64,000 nucleotides of DNA from the NCBI RefSeq assembly GCF_041080625.1, contig NZ_CP163518.1, positions 10,595,501 through 10,659,500 on the forward strand. Direction: 5' to 3'. The position numbers and the translations under genes are program-made. This DNA comes from Streptomyces sp. CG1 (lineage in GTDB: Bacteria; Actinomycetota; Actinomycetes; Streptomycetales; Streptomycetaceae). This document shows, in pieces, positions 56,170-64,000 of this stretch. Below the pieces are notes generated by a model. It was not told where the DNA came from. It did not search any database and worked only from the letters and a program-made list of their open reading frames with translations. Position 1 is the first letter of the stretch. Every line of letters begins with the position of its first letter.

Positions 56170-56598
56170 ATGTTTGTGACCGATTCCGCCAGCCCGACTT
56201 CACTGCTCGGCCGGCCCTGCCACCGCCAGGCACTGCTCACCCTGCCAGCGCAGGAGGCACACGTCTCCGCCGCTCGTCACCTCGCGGCCGATTTGCTGGA
56301 GACCTGGAGTGTGCCCACGAGCGAGCGGGACTCCGCCGTTCTCATCGTCGACGAACTCGCCGCCAACGCTGCCCAGCACGGCCATGAACGCATGACCCTG
56401 CTGCTCGCCCTCGACCACGACACTCTGCACATCGTGGTCACCGACTCCGGCGCGGCCGTGGAACACCATCGCCCCGGCAACGCCCCCGACGAACACGGCC
56501 GTGGCACCGGCATCGTCCAGTACCTCGCCCAGTCGACCGAGATCCGCCAGACACGCAGCGGCCGCGAAGTCCGCGCCTGCCTGAGGTGCTCGCCATGA
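56170..56598 (+). CDS. RsbW-like ATP-binding anti-sigma regulator
   Basis: 142 residues. HATPase_c fold with N-box VLIVDELAANAAQHGHERMT, G1-box LHIVVTDSGAAVEHHRPGNA and a shorter G2 region EHGRGTGIVQYLAQSTEIRQ. N-terminal QALLTLPAQEAHVSAARHLA is typical of the Streptomyces family. It would bind sigma factors or anti-anti-sigma proteins. Stop overlaps the next gene (ATGA), so it is translated with the Cys-rich protein. Confidence 0.9.
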   Translation: MFVTDSASPTSLLGRPCHRQALLTLPAQEAHVSAARHLAADLLETWSVPTSERDSAVLIVDELAANAAQHGHERMTLLLALDHDTLHIVVTDSGAAVEHHRPGNAPDEHGRGTGIVQYLAQSTEIRQTRSGREVRACLRCSP

Positions 56599-56882
56599 CC
56601 GGACCGGACGCTCCGCACGAACTGCGACCCCCTGCCGGGGCCGGCACTGCAGCACAGCGACGGGCCACCGGGGGCGGCCGCGGCGCCGGGGCACCCGGCG
56701 CCCCCGCCGAGTGGTCCTTCGCGACCCACAAGCCGTGTCCCCTCGACGGCTGCCCGGGCCCGGCCCAGGCGCCTATTCGGTCCACGGCAGACCCACCGGC
56801 CCACGATCACAGTGGCCCCCACCACGACACGGTGCTGTGTCAACGCTGCGGAGCCGGCCCCTGCGTACCGGCGGAGGCGTGA
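56595..56882 (+). CDS. Small Cys-rich hypothetical protein
   Basis: 95 residues, start ATG overlapping the previous stop (ATGA). After a low-complexity Gly/Ala region it has CPLDGC and CQRCGAGPC, four or more cysteines in two pairs, suggesting a zinc ribbon or rubredoxin-like knuckle. Coupling to the RsbW-like gene suggests a partner in the same regulatory unit. No family recognised. Confidence 0.5.
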   Translation: MTGPDAPHELRPPAGAGTAAQRRATGGGRGAGAPGAPAEWSFATHKPCPLDGCPGPAQAPIRSTADPPAHDHSGPHHDTVLCQRCGAGPCVPAEA

Positions 56883-57307
56883 GCGTGGACGTCACCCCGA
56901 ACAGCGGCAAGGGCATCGACGCCCCGCCCCTGCACGAGGCATATACGAATGCGCCAGATCTGCGCCGCGTGATGGCCAAGTGCTCGCCACCGGAACCGAA
57001 CGCGACGGCTGCCAGGCCCAGCCCCCTCACACGGCTCCCCATCGATGCGACGACCGCCGAACACGCCTGGCCGCTACGCCGGACCGCCCTCATGGACCGG
57101 ATGGCCGTGGACGACCCCGGCCCCGTCCCGGTCGCAGCTGCCGCGGAAACCGCCGAACAACTCCTCCTCCACGACCGCCGCCACCCCGACCTGACGGCCG
57201 GCCCGCACCACCCCGACACCATCACGCTCGCGTGGCCGACCCAGATGAGCCACGTGCATGACCGCCAGTTGCCACAGCCCGCCACCAGCGACAAGGAGCC
57301 ACAGAAC
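56883..57307 (+). other. Open frame in phase with, and upstream of, the haloperoxidase gene
   Basis: The haloperoxidase frame stays open upstream for about 140 codons (VDVTPNSGKGIDAPPLHEAY, APDLRRVMAKCSPPEPNATA, WPLRRTALMDRMAVDDPGPV), starting at a GTG that nearly overlaps the Cys-rich gene's stop. It reads like a separate coupled protein without its own stop codon. A separate strong ribosome-binding site and signal peptide start at 57308. Confidence 0.4.
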
Positions 57308-58585
57308 ATGGATGGAAAGCAGAAGGCACTCGCCATACTGGCCGGAACCGCCCTGGCAGCCGGACTCACCAGCCCCGCCTTCGGGGCCGGCGCCGCTCAC
57401 TCACCGGCCCTGCCCACTGCGGCCACGGGGTCGGGGATGTCGGTCGTGGAATGGAACCGCGAGCTCATCACCATCCTCAGCGATCCGAAGGCGCAGCCGT
57501 CCACCGTCCAGCCCACGCGCAGCTTCGCGCTCCTCCAGGCCGCCGAGTACGACGCGGTGGTGTCGATCACCCGGGCCGGCCCCGCCTACGTGTTCTCGGT
57601 GACGGCGCCAAGAGGCGCTCGTGCGGACGCCGCAGCGGACCAGGCAGCCCACGATGTGCTGGTCGCCCTGTACCCGGCCAGGCGCGCGGGCTTGAACCAG
57701 CGGCTGAGCAGCCAATTGTCCGCGATTTCCGGCGGCCCGGGCAAGCAGGCGGGCATTGGTGTGGGAGCGGAGGTCGCCCGCAGGCTGATCACTCTGCGGT
57801 CCAATGACGGATCCTCAGCCAAGCCGCCGCGGTTCCGCCCCGGCGACAAGGCGGGGGACTACCGGCTCACCCCTCCCACTTTCCCGACACCGGTGTTCAC
57901 CGACTGGGGCTCGGTCAAGCCGTTCGTGCTGACCAGCGGACGCCAGTTCCGCCCATCAGCACCACCGGCCGTGAGCAGCGCCGCGTACGCCACCGCCTTG
58001 AACGAGGTCAAGAGCCTGGGGAGCAAGACCAGCACCACCCGCACTCCCGATCAGACGGCAGCCGCGAAGTTCTGGGCGGCGGCACCCGTCTGGAACGTCT
58101 GGAACCAGATCGCGCAGAACCTCGTCACCTCCCAGAACGCGAGCCTGGAGAAGGCGGTGAAGGTCTTCGCCCGGCTCGACCTGTCCCTCGCCGACACCGC
58201 GATCGCGATGTACGACGCGAAGTACTCCTACCGCGTGTGGCGGCCCGTGACTGCCATCCCGCTCGGCGGTACGCACTACAACCCGAGCATCGTCGGCGAT
58301 CCCAACTGGACCCCCCTGCTGCCGACCGCACCGGATCCGTCCTATCCCGGCGCCCACGCCGCCCTCAGCCAAGCGGCGGCAACGACCCTCACCGGCCTCT
58401 ACGGTGCACGGCATCACCTCGCGGTGACCTCGAAAGGCACCCCCCGAACCTTCGCCGGCTTCCAGGACGCCGCCACCGAAGCGTGGCTCAGCCGGATCTG
58501 GTCCGGCCAGCACACCTCTCTCGACAACCGCGCGGGCCAGCAACTCGGCACCCAGGTGGCCGATTTCGTGGCACGTCACCTCTGA
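57308..58585 (+). CDS. Vanadium-dependent haloperoxidase/PAP2-superfamily exported enzyme
   Basis: 425 residues; ATG 57308 after CAAGGAGCCACAGAAC. Signal peptide MDGKQKALAILAGTALAAGL ... AFGA-GA. C-terminal vanadate/phosphate site: AMYDAKYSYRVWRPVTAIPL (Lys, Arg), DPSYPGAHAALSQAAATTL (P-S-Y-P-G-x-H) and SRIWSGQHTSLDNRAGQQLG (Arg, His). Helical N-terminal half (NRELITILSDPKAQPSTVQP) is typical. Exported; either halogenating or phosphatase activity is possible and cannot be told apart from sequence here. Intact. Confidence 0.9.
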   Translation: MDGKQKALAILAGTALAAGLTSPAFGAGAAHSPALPTAATGSGMSVVEWNRELITILSDPKAQPSTVQPTRSFALLQAAEYDAVVSITRAGPAYVFSVTAPRGARADAAADQAAHDVLVALYPARRAGLNQRLSSQLSAISGGPGKQAGIGVGAEVARRLITLRSNDGSSAKPPRFRPGDKAGDYRLTPPTFPTPVFTDWGSVKPFVLTSGRQFRPSAPPAVSSAAYATALNEVKSLGSKTSTTRTPDQTAAAKFWAAAPVWNVWNQIAQNLVTSQNASLEKAVKVFARLDLSLADTAIAMYDAKYSYRVWRPVTAIPLGGTHYNPSIVGDPNWTPLLPTAPDPSYPGAHAALSQAAATTLTGLYGARHHLAVTSKGTPRTFAGFQDAATEAWLSRIWSGQHTSLDNRAGQQLGTQVADFVARHL

Positions 58586-58909
58586 CCGCCTCACCGCGCG
58601 ACAACCATGCACAGCATGGCAGTGGCCAGAAGCCAGTGGTCCCGGCGCATGGGGTACCACTGGCCCGGACCACGCGCAGAGAGCGGCCATCCGCCGCGCC
58701 GAGGGCCCGCAGCTGCTGGCCGACAGGCCGGATGTCCGCCCGCATGAAGTCCCGGCTTCCTATCGCCACGACGTACTGACTGAATGACTGCCGCGGTCGG
58801 ACCCGTCGGGTCGCTTCACGTCGCTGAGGGTGGGCCTGCCCATGCCGCTGTCGGGCGGACCCGCAGTCGGGAGCCTCGCTGAGTCCCCGCAGGTACCTCA
58901 ACACCGTTC
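58586..58909. other. Intergenic region
   Basis: No recognisable gene. It contains the 3' flank of the IS607 element, where a TnpB guide RNA would be expected. Confidence 0.4.
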
Positions 58910-60540
58910 CTAAAGACTGAGCATGAGTTGGACGTGCTCAGCCGAACGTCCCGAACGGTCTTGGGCGTTCTGGTCCACCGCGTTCCTGCCGCGTCCAGTC
59001 CCGTCGGATCGTGTCCGTGGTCCGGGTGCGCGGGGGCGGCTTCCCTCACCCTCTCGGCCGGCGGCTGGGGCCTGGGCGGTCCGATGCCCCGCACCATCGC
59101 TCTGGTGGTGCGGGGGCGGTGCCGTCCGTCTCCTGATCCGCAGGCCGAGGGAGCGTCGTCCGATCGCGACCGCTGCCGCCTGGTGGCGGCGCCGGGGCGT
59201 CGCTTGGTGGTGAGGGGCTTTTGCCAGTGCTCGGCCCCCCACATCGAGGTGTAAGCGGGATCTACGGCGATCACGCCGATACCGGTTTCCGCGCACATCG
59301 ACAGCAGGCGTGCGCGGAGTTTGCCGGTGGGGATGCCGGAGATGAGCTGCCGGAACCGCTTCTTGCGGCCGTGTCTCTCCCGCGTCTTGGAGTCGGTGAA
59401 GTCGAGGTCTTCGATCGCGATGGCCTGCACGCCGCATGCCTTGGCCCAGTGCAGCAGCCGGGTGAGGGCGTGGCGGAGCTGGGCGTCACGATGGCTGGCC
59501 GGGCCGGACAGGTCGTAGTCGAACCTGCGCGGGGCGCCAACCGGGTTGCCGTACTCGTCCAGCAGCCACGCGGCCAGATGATCCGCGTTGGTGTCCACGC
59601 CGATCACGCCGTCGGACCGCAAGGCGTCGAGCGGGACCACGGGCAGGTCTTTACGGGTCCAACTGGCGTCGAGGTACCACCGCCCGGAGGCGGCGCCCAG
59701 GTGGATACGGTAGGCCATGGCCCGGTTCGCGGTGATCCGGTCGCGCCACTCCTCACCCCGGTGCGGGAACGACACCCTCGCCGCCAGGGTGTACCGGCCG
59801 AACTTGCCGTTGGCGAGATGGGCGAGCGGGGCGGGCAGCTTGATGCTGACCTCGCCGTCGGGGGTGACGCGGATCGTCTCGTTCCCGTGCCGCTTGCCGG
59901 ATTCGCCGTCAGCGGTCAGAAACCAGCGGGACGCCTCCCACTAGGTGCGCCACTCGTCCTCGGTGAGCTGCGCGGCTTCGAGGTTGTGGCGCTGGTGGAA
60001 CAACCGACGCCCACCGCGTACCACCGACACCCGCCCGGCTTCACGCTCGGCGCGAACCTGCTCGTAGCGGTCTTCGAGGAGCGCCAGGCGGCGGGTTTTC
60101 TGGAACCACTCGTACCGGGATCGGTAGCCGCCCGGTCTGCCCTTCGATCCCTGTTCCCCGACCGGCAAAGAGAGCCGGTGCCGGATGGTGCGGATACCGG
60201 CGTCCAGCGAGATGAGGTGTGCGTGCTGGGCGCGGCGGGACAGGCCCCACTGGTCGTGGGTGTTGGAGGTGATCGAACCGGCCCAGCGGGACGAGGAGAC
60301 GGCCGTCAGCTCCCGCTTACGCTCCGCCCACGTGTCGGTGGAGTGACCCAGGCCGTCACGGCAGCGCCGGGCCAGGTCGCGAGAGGCGAGACGGCCCATG
60401 TGCTCGCCCACGGACCGCAGGATGTTCTCGTCCTCGGGCGTCAGGCCCTTGAGGCGGTCGCGGATCGAGACACCGGACGGCCCGTCAGCGACGAACGGTC
60501 GGGCGATCTTCCGCAGCGGCTTGCGCTGCCGGTCAGCCAT
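58910..60540 (-). pseudogene. IS607-type TnpB, amber stop and frameshift
   Basis: ATG 60540: MADRQRKPLRKIARPFVADG ... EAAQLTEDEWRT, then TAG (59941-59943), then in the same frame WEASRWFLTADGESGKRHGN, DGVIGVDTNADHLAAWLLDE (RuvC Asp), AKACGVQAIAIEDLDFTDSK (RuvC Glu), RARLLSMCAETGIGVIAVDP and AYTSMWGAEHWQKPLTTK. After a frameshift near 59190 the C-terminus reads AVAIGRRSLGLRIRRRTAPP to 58910. Apart from these two lesions it is full length. Confidence 0.85.
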
Positions 60541-61108
60541 GCTGTGCGGCCTTCAGCGCCTTGCGGGCACGGTTCTTCGCCGACCGGCGCCCGTACAGGC
60601 GGGCGCAGAACGAGGTCAGCACCTCCATCACATCGCGCACCAGGTCGTCCTCCACCTCACCGTAGTCCAGGACCACGAGGCGACGCCCGTGCGCGGACAG
60701 TGCGGCCTCGACGAGTTCAACGTTCATCCGCCCGAGACGGCCTTTGTGCTCGACCACGACGGTGGTCACCGCCGGATCGGCCAACAGCCGCTTCGCCTTG
60801 GAACGGGCACCGTTCATCCCGGAACCGATCTCCGCCTCCTCGCGGACCACACGGCCACCAGCCTTGGCCGCCCACTCCGAGAGCCGGGCAACCTGGCGTT
60901 CCAGATCCGCCTTCTGGTCATGGGAGGACACACGGGCATACATGCCCAGACCACCGACCGCCTCCGGGGCTGTGGCGGCATCGATGTTGACCAGGATCGT
61001 GCGCTGCCGCACCCGCTGAGCAGGCACGGGAAGCGTCCCGTCCATAAACCAGCGATACGCGGTGTGGGAACCCACCCCCTGGGCCCGCGCCCACTCAGTC
61101 CGATTCAC
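60533..61108 (-). CDS. IS607-family serine recombinase (TnpA)
   Basis: 191 residues. N-terminal MerR-like helix-turn-helix (EWARAQGVGSHTAYRWFMDG) and catalytic serine-recombinase domain (LGMYARVSSHDQKADLERQV, nucleophile Ser in RVSSHDQ; VVVEHKGRLGRMNVELVEAA; C-terminal MEVLTSFCARLYGRRSAKNR). It overlaps tnpB by 8 bp. Intact, so it could still mobilise this element even though tnpB is broken. Confidence 0.93.
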   Translation of the reverse strand: MNRTEWARAQGVGSHTAYRWFMDGTLPVPAQRVRQRTILVNIDAATAPEAVGGLGMYARVSSHDQKADLERQVARLSEWAAKAGGRVVREEAEIGSGMNGARSKAKRLLADPAVTTVVVEHKGRLGRMNVELVEAALSAHGRRLVVLDYGEVEDDLVRDVMEVLTSFCARLYGRRSAKNRARKALKAAQHG

Positions 61109-61449
61109 ACGAAGATCGTAGCGAAACTAGATCTACTTCATGCTCCCTTACGTACGCTCAACTGACGACACTTCTCCACCCCCGCGTCTGCAGGAGCTTC
61201 GAACCGCCGACCGCCTCCCAAAGCAGCACACAGCCGAGTGACCACTGCCGCCACAAGTAGGGCCCACCCGCCGTCCGGCGAGGCCGGATCGGCCGCAGGC
61301 CCATGTCCCTGGGGCCGCTTCCCTGGGCGGGTCGTTGTCGGTGGCCGGGCGTGGATCTTCGAGGGGGAGCAGGGCTGCAGCCTCTCACGGATCTTGAAGT
61401 GAGACCACAGCTCCAGGCCGTCGCTCTTCAGCGGCGGTGGCGGTCAGCG
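61109..61449. other. Region without recognisable gene
   Basis: The first ~60 bp are AT-richer and should contain the IS607 end and tnpA promoter. The rest has only an unmatched minus-strand frame. Confidence 0.4.
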
Positions 61450-61905
61450 CTAGGTGCATTGCCCTGTGAGGTTGGGGACGCGGCTGGCGGGTGGCCTTCG
61501 AGGTGCGCGGTGTGCGTTTCGGCGCGAGATCATCCGCCGGATCAGCCGGTGCCGGCCCCCGGGCGACTCGTCAACCACGGGCATGACGTCCTGGATCTCA
61601 GCCACCCCGTCTGCGGCGAAGAACCGCGTGATCAGGGCGTTCATATCAGGGAAGGAGAACTGCCGGGTGCGTGTCGGGACCTCGGTGGCCAACTCGAACG
61701 ACGCCCCGGTCAGCGTTGGGGATGGACCCGAACACGCTGGGCGCATCGAAGCGCGGGCAGCAGTACCAGTCGATGGTGCCGTTCGTGCCGAGCAAGGGCG
61801 GCCGTACGCAGTTCGCCGATCAGGTCGTGCTCGGAGATCGGTATGCAGCGGCAGCTGTCTGCCTGCTCGAAACCAGTCATGTCGGACCCCACGCCGACCT
61901 CCCCC
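61450..61905 (-). pseudogene. GH15 glucoamylase-like N-terminal remnant
   Basis: [20 protein letters not shown], then [13 protein letters not shown] (out of frame), then [40 protein letters not shown] and PVVDESPGGRHRLIRRMI. This is the N-terminal beta-sandwich of GH15 family proteins (YPPIxDHGLIGDxxTAAL, TDGTIDWxCxPRFD). The catalytic (alpha/alpha)6 barrel is missing. Confidence 0.75.
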
Positions 61906-62069
61906 TGGAGATGAAGCCATGCCTTCATGCGAAATCGCTATCCTCACAGCACCCCCGGGAAGCCGACCGTTGTGCTGTCTCCTGGACATCCTCCCAACCG
62001 GCGTGCGTTGGCCGTCGGGCCGGCGCTTCAGTGCTTGGCTCCCTCACAAAGCCGTTCTCGTGACGGACG

Positions 62070-62801
62070 TTACGCGGTCGGCTTCGAGGAGCGGCTGGCA
62101 GCCGCGGCATAGATGTGGATGGTGCCGTCGAGTTCGCGCACGGGGAGTCGCGGCAGCGCGGGCAGGGGCTCGCCGGATTGGTGCGGGCGCGTCAGGTTCA
62201 CGCCGGCGAGGCTGAAGGTCGCTCCGTGGCACGGGCAGGCGAGTTTGTCGTGTGCGCTGTCGAGGTCGAGTCGGCAGCCTTGATGGGTGCAGTTGCCCGA
62301 GACGGCACGGATGCGCCCGTCGGTACGGCGGACGAATCCGGTTACTGTGCCCAGGTCGAAGGCGACGACGGCCCCTTCGGGGACCTCGGTGGTTTGGGCG
62401 ACCGGCTGCCAGCTGCCGGTCACGGGGACGAGTTCTGCGGACGGGCCGGGCTGCTGTGCCTGCGTGCCCTCCTCGCGTCGTTGGAGGAACTGGTCCGCGG
62501 CCATGCCGGCCAGCGCGCCGGTGGCGGTGAGCGCGCCCGCAGCCAGGAGTCGACGGCGTGGCGGTGTGCGCCATTCCGGCTGTGGTGTGGGCGTGGCCGC
62601 CTGTGCCTGCTCGTGTTCGCGCAACTGGTGGCGCAGCCGGTCGACGAACGCGGGGGCGGGTCCCTGAGCGTCCGGTCCGGCGGCCGCCAGGTCAATGGCG
62701 GTGCGCACCAGGGCCAGTTCGTCCTCGGTGGCTGCGAACGGCTTGGGGCGGCGCCGGCCGAGCAGCCGTTCCACGTAGCGGTCTACTGCCTGCCGTCTCA
62801 T
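62070..62801 (-). CDS. Membrane-anchored Rieske [2Fe-2S] protein
   Basis: 243 residues. The N-terminal ~80 residues look like an anti-sigma or regulatory domain (DRYVERLLGRRRPKPFAATE, DELALVRTAIDLAAAGPDAQ), followed by a transmembrane/Tat-like segment (RRRLLAAGALTATGALAGMA) and a Rieske domain: GNCTHQGCRLDLD (C-x-H) and CPCHGATFSLAG (C-x-x-H). The protein starts 4 bp inside the sigma gene's end (ATGA), so the two are coupled. By its architecture it could be both an electron carrier and the sigma factor's membrane partner; that is inference. Confidence 0.88.
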   Translation of the reverse strand: MRRQAVDRYVERLLGRRRPKPFAATEDELALVRTAIDLAAAGPDAQGPAPAFVDRLRHQLREHEQAQAATPTPQPEWRTPPRRRLLAAGALTATGALAGMAADQFLQRREEGTQAQQPGPSAELVPVTGSWQPVAQTTEVPEGAVVAFDLGTVTGFVRRTDGRIRAVSGNCTHQGCRLDLDSAHDKLACPCHGATFSLAGVNLTRPHQSGEPLPALPRLPVRELDGTIHIYAAAASRSSKPTA

Positions 62802-63373
62802 GGCGCTTCCCCTTCCTTGTCGGCCTTGTTCTCCACGCGGGCGGCCGCGCGCAAGGCGCGGTGCTGGAGGACCTTGGCGTTCGCGACCGTGACTCCGAGT
62901 TCCGTTGCGGCCTGCCGGATGGTGTACCCGCGCAGGAATCTCAGGACAAGAATCTGCCGGTACCGTTCCGGTAGCGCGTCCAGGATTCGCTGGGCATGCG
63001 CGCCGGCACCGGCGTTGTCGGCCTCCCCGGCGCCGGGTGCCTGATCGGCGAGGTCGACGTCGTCGGGGTCGATCTCGGTGACCTGGCGGCCCAGAGTGCG
63101 CCGCCAGTGCTCGGCGAGCACGGTACGCGCGGTAGCCGTCAGATAGGCGCGTACCTGGCCGATCTCGGCTCCGGGGCGCAACGGCCCGAGCGCGGCCGTG
63201 AACACCTGCGAGGTCAGGTCCTCGGCGTCCGGGCGGTTGCCGACCTTCGCGAACATCAACCGGTAGATCCGCCCCACGTTGTCAGCGTAGATCGCCTCCC
63301 AGTCGGGATACACCGCCCACGGCAGTACCGAGGGGCGGGCTGGCGGCACCGCGGTGTCAGCCCGCGAGATCAT
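62798..63373 (-). CDS. ECF RNA polymerase sigma factor
   Basis: 191 residues from ATG 63373 (MISRADTAVPPARPSVLPWA); ATG 63421 is possible but adds 16 Arg-rich residues. Region 2: NVGRIYRLMFAKVGNRPDAE then DLTSQVFTAAL; region 4: LPERYRQILVLRFLRGYTIR, QAATELGVTVANAKVLQHRA. Coupled with the Rieske gene, and divergent from a cupredoxin lipoprotein gene across a long inverted repeat; likely autoregulated. Confidence 0.92.
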   Translation of the reverse strand: MISRADTAVPPARPSVLPWAVYPDWEAIYADNVGRIYRLMFAKVGNRPDAEDLTSQVFTAALGPLRPGAEIGQVRAYLTATARTVLAEHWRRTLGRQVTEIDPDDVDLADQAPGAGEADNAGAGAHAQRILDALPERYRQILVLRFLRGYTIRQAATELGVTVANAKVLQHRALRAAARVENKADKEGEAP

Positions 63374-63500
63374 GCCTCGGCCGACCTGTCTGAGCGCTGC
63401 GAACCTCCGGCGACCGACCACGGCTCATGGTAGAGCGCGGCGTGCACCCGATCTGTTCTCTCGGCATCAATCGCCCCTCCGTCGATTCTCCCCGCCCAGA

Positions 63501-63554
63501 GATACGGGCGAGGGTTACAGCCGTGCGCGATGCCGGTGTAACCCCGTCCGTATC
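63501..63554. promoter_or_regulatory. Symmetrical, ECF-like divergent promoter region
   Basis: GATACGGGCGAGGGTTACA (63501-63519) mirrors TGTAACCCCGTCCGTATC (63537-63554) with minor differences. TGTAACC on each strand points outward and resembles an ECF -35 element. One copy faces the sigma gene, the other the cupredoxin gene. Confidence 0.6.
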
Positions 63555-63664
63555 CCTCTTGCGACGGCGGCGGGCCGCGGCAGAAGCGTCTCGCCGCCAC
63601 ACGCCGAAAACCACTTCGAGGACTTCATCCGCGCCCGTTCAAGGCCGATCAGAAAGCTGAGCCA

Positions 63665-64000
63665 ATGAACAACTCCCTTCCGGTGCGCCGAGCCGGCGCC
63701 GCGGCCGTGCTGCTCGCGGCGGCCGGGCTGACCCTGGCCGCATGCGCCGGCCCCGCGCACAGCACCGCGTCGACCACGGCCACCGCCATCACGCCTGGCT
63801 CCAGCGAGTCGAGCCTGGCCGGGATGCCCGGCGCCACCGCAACCGGCGTCGCCGCGCAGCCATCCGCACCCGCTTCTATGCCCACGATGCTGATGCCGAC
63901 GAGCGGCGGCGCGCGGACACCGGCCGCGGCACCGGTTGTCACCGACAGCGTGGCCATCAACAACTTCGCCTTCGCGCCCGCCTCCATCACGGTGAAGGTC
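63665..64000 (+). CDS. Cupredoxin-domain lipoprotein, truncated by window end
   Basis: ATG 63665: MNNSLPVRRAGAAAVLLAAA then LTLAACAGPA, a lipobox (L-A-A-C). An Ala/Thr/Pro-rich linker follows and then the start of a plastocyanin/amicyanin-like domain (VAINNFAFAPASITVKV). Copper ligands would lie beyond the window. Divergent from the ECF-Rieske operon, consistent with a membrane-associated redox module. Confidence 0.82.
   Translation, partial: MNNSLPVRRAGAAAVLLAAAGLTLAACAGPAHSTASTTATAITPGSSESSLAGMPGATATGVAAQPSAPASMPTMLMPTSGGARTPAAAPVVTDSVAINNFAFAPASITVKV

Overview
The window looks like Streptomyces (or a very close actinomycete) accessory DNA. It is GC-rich with strong third-position GC bias, and it carries actinobacterial family versions: a polyprenol-phosphomannose-type mannosyltransferase, RsbU/RsbW-like regulators, an ANTAR fragment, a maleylpyruvate-isomerase-like fragment, an actinobacterial-type QcrB fragment and many secreted proteins. 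Transposases of at least nine families (IS630, IS5, IS110, IS3, IS982, IS1182, ISAs1, IS607 and TnpB) and a high load of frameshifted genes suggest a decaying, repeatedly invaded region such as a chromosome arm or large linear plasmid. The location is inference. No rRNA, tRNA or CRISPR array was seen.

Layout. 0-3 kb: IS630/TnpB chimera and broken PAS and TetR genes. 3.1-4.8 kb: intact membrane mannosyltransferase. 5.2-8.8 kb: a leader peptide, a GNAT acetyltransferase and a second IF-1 gene (infA-like), then a small secreted protein. 8.8-12.7 kb: an IS110 transposase gene interrupted by a 2.6 kb group II intron with its own reverse transcriptase. 13.1-15.4 kb: an internally deleted TnpB element and a secreted lectin gene split by an IS3 element with a 3-bp target duplication. 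15.8-20.5 kb: a secreted glycine/arginine/aspartate-rich-tailed protein, a cupin-TetR divergon and a DUF3592-like protein. 20.8-28.3 kb: an XRE-type regulator gene split into two halves by a 6.2 kb block that carries an S9 peptidase, a GNAT protein and three IS elements. 28.9-31.8 kb: RsbW-like remnant and an IS1182 element. 32.0-37.7 kb: secreted/cell-surface group (membrane-anchored protein, trypsin-like protease with five propeller-like repeats, probable protease-inhibitor remnant, lipoprotein). 38.8-41.3 kb: an HNH/DUF1524-type secreted nuclease gene split by a 1.9 kb isochorismatase-GlxA regulator block. 41.4-48.9 kb: fragments of mrp antiporter, ANTAR, mycothiol-isomerase-like and qcrB genes, a DUF998 protein, a frameshifted phosphoesterase and hypothetical genes. 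49.4-53.6 kb: phoU, IS5 tails, LysE exporter, FUSC-like exporter. 54.5-58.6 kb: RsbU-like phosphatase, RsbW-like kinase, small Cys-rich protein and vanadium-haloperoxidase-like enzyme. 58.9-61.1 kb: IS607 element with an intact serine recombinase and a broken TnpB. 61.4-64.0 kb: GH15 remnant, then an ECF sigma factor-Rieske protein operon divergent from a cupredoxin lipoprotein.

The intact genes are mainly extracytoplasmic (protease, lectin before disruption, lipoproteins, haloperoxidase, exporters) or stress-regulatory. The most informative signals are the nested and exactly delimited insertions: intron in IS110, IS3 in a lectin gene, a 6.2 kb block in an XRE gene, and a 1.9 kb block in a nuclease gene. 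In each case removing the insertion rejoins the interrupted gene precisely, although the XRE and nuclease genes carry further damage. The leader-GNAT-IF-1 unit and the symmetrical ECF-type promoter region also stand out. Coordinates of short sites may be off by a base.
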